From Dichetophora obliterata (Eukaryota > Arthropoda > Insecta > Diptera > Sciomyzidae), in the NCBI GenBank assembly GCA_963920525.1, contig OY986436.1:85468970-85532969 (forward strand): a DNA stretch of 64,000 bases, read 5' to 3'. The translations under genes and the position numbers were made by a program. Shown here one piece after another: positions 22,290 through 35,339 of the stretch; within the stretch, counting starts at the first letter, position 1; each line of letters begins with the position of its first letter. The notes beneath the pieces are model-generated. The model was not told the DNA's origin and searched no databases. It saw nothing but the letters and a program-made list of their open reading frames with translations.

Positions 22290-24170
22290 TTTTTTATATA
22301 TTAATATTATTATTGTTGGAATTTGCACTGCGACCTTAAGATCTTTTGTGCCCTTTATTGGAACTAAAGAACTTCATTTAGTCCAATCTCTGTTATAAAA
22401 GCTAGTATATGCCCGATATCTCTTGGTTTTTTATTAATTATCTGGTATTATGTGGTTACCCAGATATTTCTGTCAAGCTTGAACAAGCGTGGGCTGCTGT
22501 TTTAGAATGTGCATTGCAGATTCTTCGTCTTCCATGCAAAACCTACAAGTGCTATCACTTAACGTTCCCATTTTTGGGAGGTGATAATTTAACTTACAGT
22601 GACGTGTTGCAATCCTGTGATGATTCATAGAAGATCGTTGTTAGCTTCATGCATTCTTTAAATCTCTTTAGGTCGTATGTTCCTAAGAGAAGTTAAGCAC
22701 TATCCCCGGCAGATTTTACCAGCATGTTCCTCTTTGTTTTTTTCATCTTTCCTTATCGATAGGGATAGGATCTGTTTATATGGTCCACAGAATGGTTCCG
22801 GACCAATAAAAGGAGCTGATGCACCTTTCTTTGCCAGTTCGTCGGCAATTGCTTCCTTTTATACCTTTGTGTCCCGGAACCTACAGGATACAAACCACGT
22901 TTTGTTCGCCAAGTGTACTAAGTTTATCAAGACACTTCATCACCAGATGTGATGCTTCCTGATGAGATTTCAGTGCCTTGAGAGCCTCTTGACTATTGCA
23001 TAGGATAGCTATGTTTTGATTCCGGTATTTACGTTCCAGGTTAAAGTATACGCACCTGTCAGTCGCGTATATTTACGCTTGGAATCCCTGGTCCGTAGAC
23101 TCCTGCTCCGGTCCCTTCTTCGGTAAGAAAGCCGTCAGTGTACCATGTAATCATGTACTGGTATCTTATAAGTTTCGGATAGACCTTTTAATTTCTTTTT
23201 AATACTTAGTTCAGCTTGGAATCTGTTAGTGAAACTGAATTTTGAAAGCATGCTGTCCCTCGGTATTGTTATTTTAGGGTATTTTCTGGATATAATATCA
23301 AACTTCTTCACTAGATATCTTCACAAGTTATCCTTAGAATAGCCCTCTTCGCCTGGGATTGAATGTAAATGTAAAGAGGTGTTAGTTCGAGTCGAACCTC
23401 CATGGATGCTGTTGGACATGTTCGCATGGCTCCGATGATTCATACGCAGGCCAATCTCTATAGCTTGTTTAGCCCTGCGATAACTGTATGCTGCTTGGTT
23501 TTTCCTGCCCAAATGACTGAGCCATACACAATCATGGGACGTATGCCGATTGTATATATCCATCGCAGTATTTGTGGGGTGCATCCCATGCTTTTTTCCG
23601 CGATGTATCTGTTAATCATAAATGTTCTAACAGCCTTCTTCGATATTTCGCTTAAAAGTGTTTTCCAAAGTAGTTTTTGGACTAGTAATACTCACAAAAA
23701 TTTAACTTCCCTTTGGAATTCTATCTCTATTCCGTCTAACCTTATAGGTTTAAGTTTCAAGTTTATATTACCTGGTAAATGGTTTGATGGGGATTTTTGC
23801 CGGATTTATGTTCAGCCCCACCTTTTTGCACCATTTTTTGTCACTCTTAGGCCCATTTCAATTCTTACACACACGGTCTCTTCAAATTTCCCCTGCAGAT
23901 AAATACTGCAGCATCAGCATAGCCTGTAGTTCATCTACTACAATGCTCCACATTAGATAAGATAATACTCCCCCTTGAGGACAACTTGAGGTTGTAGTTG
24001 ATGTTATAGTGCTGGTACGAGCTTCTATTGTCTAAGTACTGAGCATATTACCCATCTATTTCGTAAGGTTGTTGTTGACCCCTCTGTGGCTAAGAGCTTC
24101 ACTTATGTCTTCATGAGAAGTATTGTCAAAAGCACCTCCTATGTCATGAAAGGCTCATAGTGCTGTTTCT
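22290..24170 (-). pseudogene. Non-LTR retrotransposon relic (RT, RNase H)
   Basis: Minus-strand translation in several frames gives, in order, reverse transcriptase blocks DIGGAFDNTSHED (near 24130), CPQGGVLS and WSIVVDELQ (near 23970), a degraded YADD box now reading GYADAAVF (near 23905), GLNINPAK, RPMIVYGSVIWAGKTKQ (near 23540), and IIGAMRTCPTASMEVRLEL. An RNase H-like part then starts TDGFLTEEGTGAGVYG (near 23130) and includes ADELAKKGASAPF (near 22840), and a C-terminal CRFCMEDEESAMHIL zinc-knuckle-like motif follows (near 22530). Frameshifts and stops are frequent. The 5' end is missing beyond 24170; the 3' end, near 22290, runs into an A/T-rich tail. It belongs to the I/R1-type non-LTR group; the exact clade is uncertain. 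Confidence 0.85.
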
Positions 24171-26099
24171 TTTATATCTAAGAATTATTCTTGCAAATAT
24201 TATTCTTGCAAATAATCCTAAGTCAAAATACAGTTATGAGTAGCTTAAATTAGGAGTAGCAACTTTTTTAGCAATTATTCTTTTTAAAATATTTTCATCA
24301 ATTCTTTTTTGTCTACTTGTAGTGTCGTTTTAAGTTTTCTTATCAATGTTCTTTATTCGTGTTTCCGTTTTAAATTGTTGAATTGTCACATTTTTAAAAT
24401 TAAATAAAAAGGTTTTTTTTTATGTTTGCAAAATTTTCTTTTTTAATCTCTTCTGATATCTTTTGTTATCATTTTCTTTTTTATCATTCTTATTCAGAAG
24501 TTTCTAATTCATTCAGTGAAATTTATGAAAAGCATTAAGTGCAAAAATGTCTCGGTTAGAAAAATTAAGTGGCAACGCTGGTTACGTCTATCTGTTCGAG
24601 TGTGAGGCTAAATTAATGTGCAACAAAATCCGACTTTTCCACTGTTGTTGTTGTTGCTGTTGTTGAATTTGATAAGAAAAATTGGTGCAGATTGGTGCAT
24701 GCGGTGCACTTTTATCAGCGCGTCAAGTGAATGAGTAAAAACTTGTTAGAAGCAACAACACTAACACCAACAGCAACAAAAAGAACAACAGAAAAAACAA
24801 CAGCAAGAGTAACAATAAAAATGTGGGAGTGTAAATTTAAACGCATTGCAACAATAGTAACAACAACTGCATACAAATAGCCATTTTCCTACAACAATTC
24901 AAAATGCTGAATACTAAATTTAAGGCACTTATTTATTTTTTAGTAAAGTGCAATTGAGAAACGCGTGTTAGTGAGCTAGAGTTCGTTTGAGTATTATAAA
25001 GTAACGTTTAATGCTATGCGATGGTTATCGGACAACCGCCATTCGGTTAGACAATCGAAAGTTTCTAAAAATTACTTTGTATCGTCGAATCCTGTTTAAT
25101 GCTATATTGCCGCTATTTAAAATCAAAATTCCTCCGAAATTTGTTTCTCAAAATTTTATATATATGTAAATAAATATTAAATAATCTAGATTTGGAGAAT
25201 TTTAACGAAAAGTACGAATGTGTTTTAAACGCAATCCCCCTTTAAAACATACAAGCAAATTAAAGCATTTCCCCCATCTAATAGGATCTGATAGCATTTG
25301 TACATAAGTCCATAATAACAAAATTTGTAGTTACATAATTTTCAGCTTTAATAATATTGTTATTGTAAAAGTTGGCTCTTCAAATAACCGCCATTTACTA
25401 TAATTTGATGCTTAGTTTTTTTTTTAAATAATATTAATAATGTGAATAAAAGCACCTGATTGACAATATTAAAAAAAGACATGGATCAAAATTTGCCCGA
25501 TTATTCACATAATTCTTTCTTTGATTTTTTTTTTCATTTGAGCACACACTTCATAAAATTTCAAACTATTTAAGTTCATTTTAAAAGAATTTTAAAGAAT
25601 TTTAAAAGAATTTGATAGAATAGATTCCCAGTGGAGCAAAACTATATCTTTTGAATTCATTTATGAACCTTTTCGGGTAGAAATAGCCAAAATTTCTTCA
25701 GTGGTTATTGACAATGCATTGTGTAATGTTTTTAGCCTAAAAAAAAAAAATTGATTTTTGAGATCATGTGGCTTATCACGATTTGCAATTATCCATTCAA
25801 TTGTACTTTTTTGTTTGGAAACGAGTTGAAAAAGGAATTATTGAAAAGTTCTTTGGGCACACAGAAATGAACAATTTTGTATTCTTTCGCTGGACTGAAT
25901 TGCCTCTCAAAAACGAAATTTTATTGTTCGAAAACGACTAAAAAACGAACCATAGAAAAGCAATTTTTCGACACTCAGAAATTAATATTTTTCAATCATA
26001 AATTGCATATCAAATTGCTCGCAGAACTAAATTTATTCGAAATAAGAAAACAATAATATTAGAATTAAAACGAAAACTTTATGGGGGCATTGAACAATT
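24171..26099. other. A+T-rich DNA with leader-like CAA-rich segment
   Basis: 24590-25080 contains gttgttgttgttgctgttg, then on the plus strand caacagcaacaaaaagaac and related CAA-rich runs, a style common in fly 5' leaders and neural enhancers. 25600-26050 has a loose repeat around gaaaagttcttt...cacagaaat (25850 and 25957). No ORF is convincing. Confidence 0.35.
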
Positions 26100-26144
26100 T
26101 TTTGATAAAAACAAAATTTAATGGATGGATGCATGTAGTTTAGA

Positions 26145-26560
26145 TCTAATTAAAAAAAAATTCTACCCGGAAACGTACGCAAAACTCGAACCTTACGTTT
26201 GTGGTTCGGTAAGGAGGAGAAAATTTAATGATTCTTTTTTGAACTCATTAGAATGTGAAAAAGCAACATTTATTTCTGAACTTATTTATAATAAAAAATG
26301 GTTCATTTATAAGTAATTTTTTCCTACTAAAATGATAAAAGAGTACTTCTTTTTAGGCTCAAAAAAAGTTTGTTAAAAATTTTGCAAAAGAACTAATCTT
26401 TTTTTATGGAGAAAATTTTCACGCATTTTATCTTCTCTAGCAAGAATATTGATTATACATATGAAAAAAAACAATTTTTACAAAAAAAATTCTACCCGAA
26501 AACGTACTCAAAACTATCATTTTACGCAAAACCTTCGCGTATGGTTCAGTGGGTTACTGT
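26145..26560. repeat. Duplicated segment with attctacccg motif
   Basis: Two copies about 330 bp apart (26150-26215 and 26480-26550) share aaaaattctacccg(g/a)aaacgta, then c-caaaact and a later tggttc. The reverse motif ttcgggtagaaat lies at 25672. It is possibly the remains of a foldback element. Confidence 0.55.
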
Positions 26561-26599
26561 AGTTTATATGCAAATAAATACAAAGCACTAAAATTTTAA

Positions 26600-28848
26600 T
26601 AAACAGGACATGCTCATCCGGAGAATAATTGCCGCCCTTACTTTTTTCAGTAGTCGACTTTGTCGCCCTCTAATATTTAAACACAAAGTTTAATTTGTGA
26701 AAAAACATATATTTTGGCTATTGTCAAAGAACATTCCGGTCTTAAAGTACGATACATGGGCATTTAACTTCGAGCTAAGTTTTGGGAACTTTGAGGCTGT
26801 TTCTTCAAGTAATAAAGTAATTTTTATAGAAAATAAATTATTTGTTAAATCACGTGCATCGGCCCCTCCTTCAGTGGAACACTGCGGCACTGTTTCCTCT
26901 ATTCTCTTTCAATTGAGCACTGCGTCGCATGCCTTTTGAATACATTAAAAATAGACTCAATTGCAAAATATTTTCAATTGTTTTGTTTTTTATCCCCACT
27001 TATTTGCATTTAGTGCCAACTGACGACAGTGCCACCTCAGACTGCCCTACCTACCTCTGCCATGCAATTGAAGAAGTCTTGGTTTGTTTTTTGTCTTTGT
27101 TGCTGCTGTTGTTGTTATTGTGTAAAATTTAGATCTATATATTTTTGCAAATATTTCCTACATATTTGCAAATATTTCCTACTGACAATTTGAGGAAATT
27201 AACAAACAAAAAAAAAAAAAACAAAAAAAAAAAAAGAAAAGAGAGAAAATTGACTGCCGGCCACCCTCTTTTTAAAAAGTCAACGACATTGTTAGCCATC
27301 AGTGTCTGGTCTCTGCGTTTTGCGCAACCTTAATTAATTGGAAAAGACAAAAAATGCTAATAATTAAAAAAATGTAAATCAACAAAGCCCATAACCACAA
27401 ATAAGAAGATGAACGAACAATAATAACAAACAAGCAATCGTCCCCATCATGAACGTAATCGTCTTGATTAAGTATCACATCCGGTTGTTGGTGACAAATA
27501 TCGCGGTCATGGAAATAATGCCTGATGCATTGATGAAAAAAAAATGATATGGAGATGTGTAACTTGATGTTTGCCCACTTCTAGGCGCTAATAAAGAATA
27601 CAAATATAAACATTTGATGACGATGGTTGATGTTGTTGCTAATTAATATAGCTGTTGTTAATTGAAAAAGTCAAAGCAACAATTATCAGAGCTTGACTAT
27701 TGTGAAATCTCAAATGTAAAGACAATTTCAGATAATAAAAAGAATAGATAAATTTTTAAATTAGTTTGAAAAATATTCCTTTCTTAACTTTTCACATAAT
27801 CGTTTAATAATGTCGCTTAACATTTAGCAAAATTCCTTTAACGCTATACCTACAACCGCTATTTCTTTCTTCGACACACTCTATATTTAATAAACAAGAA
27901 AAAATTTAGTTGCAGCTTAAAAAAATTTAACTGTTGATGCTTTTGCAGCTATTTTTTCCCTCACTGATCAGCATTTTCTTTATTGATCCACTCGATTGTA
28001 AAGAAACTGTCTCACTCACACTCATGGCTTACTTTAATTTTCGCGTGCCTTTAATTGCTGCTGATTAAAATTTAAAAAAAAAATTAAATAAATATGGCAA
28101 AAAAATATTAATTTGTTGTTGCACTTTCTGAGTTGTAAAATGATGATTGAGTAACAATGGCGCATTTTATTTATATCAGATAATGATTTCTTGGTGTTGT
28201 GTAGTTTTTGTATTAATTCACAGATTTTAACTCGCAATTATTAACGATTTACTATCGAAGTTTTATGAATTGAGCGCTGTTTTTGTGCTCTAGTTATGCT
28301 CTAACTTTGATCTTGCAAAATTTTTTTGCAATCTTGTTGAATTTAGAAAAATGTTCCTGTTCATTTTTTATTTTGTCTATATTCTTGTCTGTTGTGAGCT
28401 TATTTCATTAGAACAACGTTAATCAGTTAGATTTTTGCACTAATTCAATGCAACTTAAATTAACACTTTCTGTTAACAGCCTTTTACAGTAACTGAAAAT
28501 AATACCTATTTAATACGAAGATTCCAGCAGTTTTAATAGTGTAACAAGTGTTACCTAGGCACCTGAAGACACCCCCGCACCAAGAATTCGAACTTATATG
28601 CTTCTTTGCTAAAAATGTGGATTCAGATTAAGAGTGTATTCAGGAACGGAAAAAGTCTAAGATACTCAATTGGGGCAAAAAAGTGATATAAAAGGTTACC
28701 AAAATTTCCATGACTAATGGAAACTCATATTAAGACAAAGTCTTCGAACAACATACATACGTACATTAATTTCACTTTGGTTCCATTAGATACGTGAACG
28801 TATCTAAACTTAACTTAATTAAAGAAACTAACTTCTACTAATATATTC
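26600..28848. other. A+T-rich, mostly unique DNA
   Basis: Contains (GTT)n near 27095, poly(A) runs at 27207-27237, and an apparently unique moderately complex block at 27400-27660. No coding sequence, tRNA or TIR pair is supported. Confidence 0.4.
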
Positions 28849-28850
28849 TA

Positions 28851-30006
28851 AGGGTGTTTTTTATAGAGTGATACAACTTTGAGTTGGCATCACTGCTTTA
28901 TTTGACCACCCATTTACATAATCGTCCTTCAGAGCTGCTAATTCGAAGAACAATAGATCGTTTTTGGACCACATTTGCTGTTACTGATATTTGCTGTTAC
29001 TGATTCCGTGAGACGCCGAACAGTGCTCACTGAAGAATCTGTAGCCGCTGTACAGGAAAGCATTGAATATGATCCTAATCAATCAATTCGTCGCCGTTCT
29101 CAGCAACTGGGGTTGTGTCCTTTCACTTTATGGAAGATTTTACGAAAAGATCTTGGCTTAAAACCTTTCAAGATTCAACTTATGCAGGAATTAAAGCCAA
29201 ACGACCATCGTATGCGCCGCCAATTCGGTGAATGGGCTGAAGCACAATTTGATATTGATTTTGAATTTTCATGGAAAATTTTATTTTCCGATGAAGCCCA
29301 TTTTTGGTTAAATGGGTACGTAAATAAACAAAATTGTCGTATTTAGAGTAAAGAGAATCCACAAGCTTTTGTCGAAACACCATTACATCCACAGAAAATG
29401 ACTGTTTGGTGCGCTTTATGGGCTGGCAGAGTCATTGGTCCATATGTCTTCAAAAACGATGAAGGTCAGAATGTTACTGTCAATGGTGAACGGTATAGCA
29501 ACATGATTCGAAGTTTTTTCGTACCTCAATTAGCTGGCATTAATCTTGCTGATATGTGGTTCCAACACGATGGAGCCACATGCTACACAGCGGGCGCTAC
29601 AATTGATTTACTCAAGGAAACTTTTGACGAGAAAATAATTTCACGAAATGGCCCAAGTAATTGGCCCCCAAGATCGTGTGATTTAACCCCATTGGATTAT
29701 TTTCTTTGGGGTTATGTAAAGTCACTTGTCTACGTCGATAAACCACAACCAATTGAACACCTGGAAATCAACATTCGAAGAGTTATCGGCGAGATACGGC
29801 CGTAAATGTTGCGAAAAGTTTGTGAAAATTATTGTTCCAGATTGCGCCTTGTACGCGCCAGCCGTGGCACCCACATGGCCAAAATCATATTTAAACATTA
29901 ATGTCATAAAATTTTCTATCCAATAAAGCCCGTTTCATTGATATTAAAAATATATTACTATGTTTTATTCTGATTTAGACTTGTATCACTCTATAAAAAA
30001 CACCCT
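28851..30006 (+). mobile_element. Rosa-type (DD41D) mariner, nearly full length
   Basis: The ends are inverted: agggtgttttttatagagtg at 28851 and its complement ending cacccT at 30006. A TA precedes the left end. The element encodes a single, mutated transposase on the plus strand. It is the same family as the deleted copy at 15851-16540. Confidence 0.9.
28915..29901 (+). pseudogene. Rosa-type mariner transposase, mutated
   Basis: Readable blocks are LLIRRTIDRFWTTFAVTD, RRRTVLTEESVAAVQ, LFSDEAHFW (first aspartate), MTVWCALWAGRVIGPY, WFQHDGATCYTAGAT (second aspartate) and RSCDLTPLDYFLWGYVKS (third aspartate in PLDY). There are 41 residues between the second and third aspartates, the D,D41D spacing of the rosa group. 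Defects are a 16-bp tandem duplication of atttgctgttactgat near 28970-29003 that shifts the frame, a TAG at 29344 where W is expected, and a TAA at 29803 before the natural end at 29901. The N-terminal part is missing or unreadable. It is inactive. Confidence 0.9.
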
Positions 30007-33000
30007 TTACTATAAGTAGTATTATAACTGTGATGATACAGTTTATTTTTAAAACGTCACATTCAGTCACATCCGTCATAACTGTGATTTGACATCATTA
30101 CGACTAACATTAATAAAGAACTGTTAAAGATCAGTACATATAAAAATAAATTCATGCAGTCATGGGCGGGTTTACCATTAGGCTGAGTAGGCTGGAGCCT
30201 AGGGCGACAAATTTTTGAGGGCGGAAAGTTTTTAGATGACGGGCATGTACATATATGTATAATAGAGTGTTTTTTTCGAAAGTAGCGAATTACGGATTGG
30301 GGTTTTGTCCCCTAACAAAATAGAAGTAAACTGTGAAATTTTCAGAATTTCTTTAAAGTTGAAAATCTAATCTATATGTGAAAAAATTTATCTTTAAAAA
30401 AAACGCTATAACTTTTTTAAGTATGATTTTTAAAAACACTAGTAAGAATACGCGTTTTTCTAGTAATTTTTCTTTGAAATGAGTAACTTAACATAAAAAT
30501 TGGACAAAATAAACCAGAGTTGTGATTTGTTAATTTTCGAAAAACCTAATTTTTTTCTTGTATTAAAAAAAATTGCAAAAATCCAAATATGACAGTGTTT
30601 TAACAAAATGCTGTGGAGATATTTTCTGAAACAATGGTTAATATTGACGCAAAAATGGTGTGATTACGTTGAATAACCTGGTCGTTATGAAAGCTTTTCC
30701 TCGAAGTGTACCGTTTTGAAATTTAAGAATTTTAAGTATAATTTACCAAAAATCCAAAATTAAAAAAAAAATCACTGGTAGTAATGCCATAGTCTTGAGC
30801 TATTTTTTGCGTTAAATTAAAAAACCAAACTGAACTTTTTTCAAAAATCTTTAAAGTGGCCTATCGGACACAAAAAAAAAAATCATAAAAATTCTGGAGA
30901 AAATCAAAAATAATTTTTTAAGATTTAGTGAAGTTAGCCACATAGTAGCTCGATTCTTGCACGTAATAAAAACCGGGTGCAAGTTTTGGGGTTGTCGCAA
31001 GTACTGAGTCTTTTATTTTCCATACAAATTAAAAGACGCACAAATCTGTCTAGAATCTAATTTTATTAATTTTTGTTATCCCCCTTAAGTGTAGTCTTAT
31101 TATATCTCATGGCTTTGGCTTTGTTAAGAACTAAATTTGTCAGTGAGAATTTTTATTGAGATGCTTTTTAAATTTCTTCAATTAATTATTTATGCAAAGT
31201 AAAAATACATAGTATCTGCAAATGTGATACACCTTTTTTTTATAAAATGAAAACAAATTAATATTTTACAAAACTTTTTCTTTTTATTGGGTCACTTAAT
31301 AGCTACAAATCGTAGAACAACTTATTTAAAATGGCCCTCATTCGGTCATGGTGGGCAAAGAACAATAAATATAATATCCCGCCATAAGTACACAGAAGTG
31401 GAAATCTACTGCGCAGCCGACGTCACATGTGAAAATGCATCCATACTAAAACAACACATACACAACAAACGAAACTACCCCGCAAAACAGGTTACTAGTA
31501 GTTGACCGGTTAATTAACAGTTAATACTTCCGGATTTTACTAGTTAAATTTACCGAAAGCTCCCCGTCGGTGTGAATATACATGAGACTTTGTATTTCCT
31601 TCCAACTAGAGCTTCGAGTTGTCTCTTTCGCACACGTCATTGCGTGGTGAATACCGAAAGCTCATGGCCAAAGTAAATACATCAAAACTAAAAAAAGGAA
31701 TGCCAGACAAAGTTTTTTAATTTTTTTTACAGCTATTAATTTTTTTTAAATTTAACTAAATTAAAAGTAATATTTTTACATGGAATTCAAAAATGAAAAA
31801 TTACATTAAAAAATCTGAAGAATAATAAAATAATTTCATTTGGAAAGTTAAAACATGAAATTGCACAACAGCCTATTAGAAATAAGTAAAAAAGTTATTT
31901 TTTATGGAACTCTGCATGGTGCAACTTATGCAGTTTGCTTGCGAACGACTATTCCATGCTGGGCTCACCAACTAGTATTGAAAAACTTGTGTGAAGAAAA
32001 TGCCTTCTTTAGTGCATTTGGGGCAGCTGTTTTTGCCGTTGTGGTGACATACCGGTGACAAATGCCCGAGCTGGTGAGTCACAGATGAAAGCACGGATTT
32101 TGGCAGTTCCATGGTTGTGTCTCCAATTTAGATGTACTCTTTTTACAAACTTTTGACTTTATTTGCAAAGTCACCTATAAAAAGATTCACATGTTCCGGT
32201 TTCTTTTTCCGGAAAAGCATCCAACCAAAAATGGTGCGTCGTTTGGCAACCCCACAACGGCCTTGAGAACTGGTCACAAGACGCGGAAAGAGGAGGTTAT
32301 GAACGGTTTCAAGCCTATATTTTTGCATCACTTTTTTGGCATTTTATTAGTAAACAATTTTCGTTGCTAATTGTTTTTGTACTCATTTTTGATTAATATT
32401 TTCACAAATTTTTTGTTCACTTTTTTTCAAACAAATGAAAATGTTTTTTCACAAACAAGTGATCAAAAATAAAAAACTGTAGTTGTCTTTTTCAAAAAGA
32501 AGTGAGGTACAAATTTTATTTCAATGTTTTGGTGAAAAGCTGAAATTTTTTATTAGTGTTAGTAAAATCTGTCAGCGATTTTTTGCAGGGTAAGCAAATG
32601 AATCTGAATTTTGAATTTGAATATTGGGAAAAAACGAAACACAAACAAACAGTCAAACACTCTCAAACTAAATCGAGTAACATAAGTATCTGCTTTTTTG
32701 TGAAGGGGTCAACACGAAAGATAATTATAAACTATTGAAACTTGAATTACCGCAATAAGATATACAATTTTTATTAAAGACAGTAATGAAAAATATTTTT
32801 ATTTTTTCTGGACAAGCGTTGTTTTTTGATATAAGTTTATTTCATTTTAAAAAACTAAAATTGAATTCATGTGTTAGTAATAAAAAACTAGAATTTCATG
32901 TGTTAGTTTCGCGAGCCCGGGTTCGAGACCCAACTCGGACAAAAAAAATTTTTTTAGGTTTTTTATTTTATGGTTACTTTTTAATTTTAGTTGTTTGATT

Positions 33001-33171
33001 TTTTAAGGCGTTATTTTGTTTGTTGTTTTTTTTAAAAATCTACAGTTTTTTACAAACGTTCGTGTATTGAAAATTTTTTTTGAATTTTTTTGCAATGTTT
33101 TTCATATAAAATAATATAAAAAGAATCTGAACCTTCAAAAGGTAGGCCTTACAGAAGTACTCATTAATGCA
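30007..33171. other. A+T-rich DNA, little recognised
   Basis: At 30164 a CAGTCATGGGCGGGTTTACC-like end followed by cctagggcgac resembles a single hAT terminus, but no partner was found. ORFs at 31287-31505 and 31855-32058 show no family resemblance. 32143-32331 minus is an unexplained 62-codon frame. No gene is claimed. Confidence 0.35.
32896..32950 (+). repeat. Isolated Pol III B-box-like motif
   Basis: GGTTCGAGACC at 32920-32930 is a 10/11 match to the B-box, followed by an A run and then seven T. No A box is visible upstream; instead the motif ttcatgtgttagt is repeated twice. It may be a decayed tRNA-like module. Confidence 0.3.
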
Positions 33172-33540
33172 GTGATCATGGAAGGTGTATTGACGCCAAT
33201 AATAGCAGTGGTAGCATGCCTTCTTTTGCGGAGCACTTGCTTAAATGCCCACTGGGTTATTCTTGATGGTTGTCATAGACGACTTTCCACCACACCATCA
33301 CAGAAGCCGGGTGATTTCCTCGATGTTCTCTCGGAACAAGTTCAGACGCTTATTGTGATGACACATCATACACTCTATCTATTCTGTCACTCAAAAATAT
33401 TATCAGTAAAATGGCTACAAATGATAATCGTAAAAAAATATGCGTCCATCCTACGAATATTAGAAAAAAAATACACGAAGTATTTGTATCGAGATATCTT
33501 TACGAATTCATCCATGAAGTGTTACGAATACCTGATATAG
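33172..33540 (+). CDS. Unidentified 122-codon ORF, doubtful
   Basis: It begins with a hydrophobic stretch that looks like a signal peptide (VLTPIIAVVACLLLRS, residues 5-20), followed by HWVILDGCHRRLSTTPSQKP and DFLDVLSEQVQTLIV. The first 200 bp are richer in G+C than the neighbourhood, as an exon might be. The later part runs into acgaat-rich repeat DNA and is probably read-through. It could be a single exon of a secreted protein gene, or chance. I do not recognise the family. Confidence 0.25.
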   Translation: MIMEGVLTPIIAVVACLLLRSTCLNAHWVILDGCHRRLSTTPSQKPGDFLDVLSEQVQTLIVMTHHTLYLFCHSKILSVKWLQMIIVKKYASILRILEKKYTKYLYRDIFTNSSMKCYEYLI

Positions 33541-35339
33541 TATCTACGAGTATATTCATTTTATATACTAATAATATTCGAAAACAAAAATAAAATAATT
33601 CGTATGAGTGCCTTGTACGAATTATTGTGTGCATATAAATAATAATATTCGTAAATTTCTCGCACGAATAACTTCGCAATTTCCTTCATTAGATTCGTAG
33701 TATTTATTAATGCCTTCCTACTATTTACGAATGAAGAATAATATTTGTGTGTTTGTTAACGATTCAAAGAATTTTTGCATTGATTTGTATGCCATTATCT
33801 GCTTGACTTTTGCAGATATGGCTCACCAAACCATGAAAAATGTGGTGTTTTAGTATCCTCTGATGTCTTTTTTATCTGCTGCTCGTAGTATAAGCGCGGA
33901 ATTTTGTGGTTTGCGTCTTTTTTGCAGAAGGGCCAATTTTTCGTCCGAACAAAACAATAACAAAAATTGCATCTTGCGTGTCGCTAAAGTAATAAAACGC
34001 TTTCCCTCTCTTCGCATCAACATTTGACGATCCGTAAGACCAGGAATTTTCTTTTTTATAAGGTTTCGTCTTTAAATCTTTTTTGATAATGAGGCCTTTC
34101 AAGTATCACGAAAGCATATTTTTTGCAATTATTAACTCGCCCCCTCTCCTTGTCAGCAAGAGTAAGTAAAACTCTTACCTGCCCTCCAATGCTTACGAAA
34201 ACATTGGTACATGCGTCGGACAAGGCTCATTAATAAGGTTGTGGCTTTTGAATGGTTGAGAATGGATGAAAATAAATCAAGAAAATGAATGCATAGAACA
34301 AAGAAGAGGCACAGTTGACAGTTCAAGCAAAGGTGGAAAAGGGCGCATTTCTCCCAAGTGCCATAACCTTATAAATGAACCTTGGCATCCCTGAAAATGT
34401 GTTTCGATTTCAAGTATAGAAAAGTAGCATTGCCATATATGTTCAAACCAAAATCGGCAAAATTTTTTAGAATATTCGAAAACGTAAAACAATAAATTCT
34501 GCTGACGTAATCACCATCCCCCATCACCCATGTCATCAAAAATTAACAAAGCAAAAACTCCCCGCCCCCTCCCCCCCTGTAGTGATTAAGTAATTTTTGA
34601 ATGACCACAATGTTTCGAGTGATCTTACGGCTTACATTAAGATCTTTGACTAGGATTCTTCCAGAGGCAGCACAACTTCTGCTAATTCGTTCACGAGCAT
34701 TCTCAACCAGTTGTACGATGCATTTGCGACCATGTTTCTTTCGCCACTGCCAGTTGCCTTAAATCGAGCAACAGTGCGTTGCATAAATCTGCGGTTAAAA
34801 GCAAGGTTTACTTACAGGACTTCACAATTTCACAAGTTTTTTTCCTTCCATCGCTTACAAATTAAAAATCATATAAGCGAAAGTCATTAGGGCTCACTCC
34901 GTAAATTCTATGAAAATGTTTTTTGTGTAAAATTTCATTACAAGTCACTTTATATTCATGTAGAATTTAATTCTGTAAATAGAAAAATAAAAAGTTTGTA
35001 ATTACTTTATGCAAAAATGGTGCGTTGTTTCAATCTCTGATGAAATGTTTACTATGAATCAGCTCATAAAATCTTTATTGCATATTTTTTTAAGTATTCA
35101 TCTTTACTCTTAGTTAATTCTGTGTTCCTTATAAAATAAATAAATACTTAACTATTGTTCTATCATACATGTGATGCCTTCACTACGAGGACAATTTGAT
35201 AATTCAATGGAAAATAAAACAAGGAATGATTTTTACTGCAAAAAAAGTTTTATTTCTCAATATAGTCTCCTTTTTGCTCGATACACTGACTTCGTCCAAC
35301 GTCCAACGTTTTGGAAGGTCCTCAAAATAGCACGGAGAT
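33541..35339. other. A+T-rich DNA with acgaat motifs
   Basis: 33430-33740 is dense in ttacgaat and tcgtaa motifs in both orientations. 34130-34800 is of mixed composition, without ORF or repeats that I could support. Confidence 0.4.

Noticed and set aside
22043..22339. 98-codon lysine-rich ORF
   Set aside because: Produced by A-rich sequence near the retrotransposon tail; no domain or codon bias.
23402..23902. 166-codon plus-strand ORF
   Set aside because: It is antisense to the reverse transcriptase region of the non-LTR relic, where the minus strand gives clear RT blocks.
30164..30240. A complete hAT element starting CAGTCATGGGCGG
   Set aside because: No inverted partner or 8-bp duplication was found within several kb, so only a possible lone terminus was noted.
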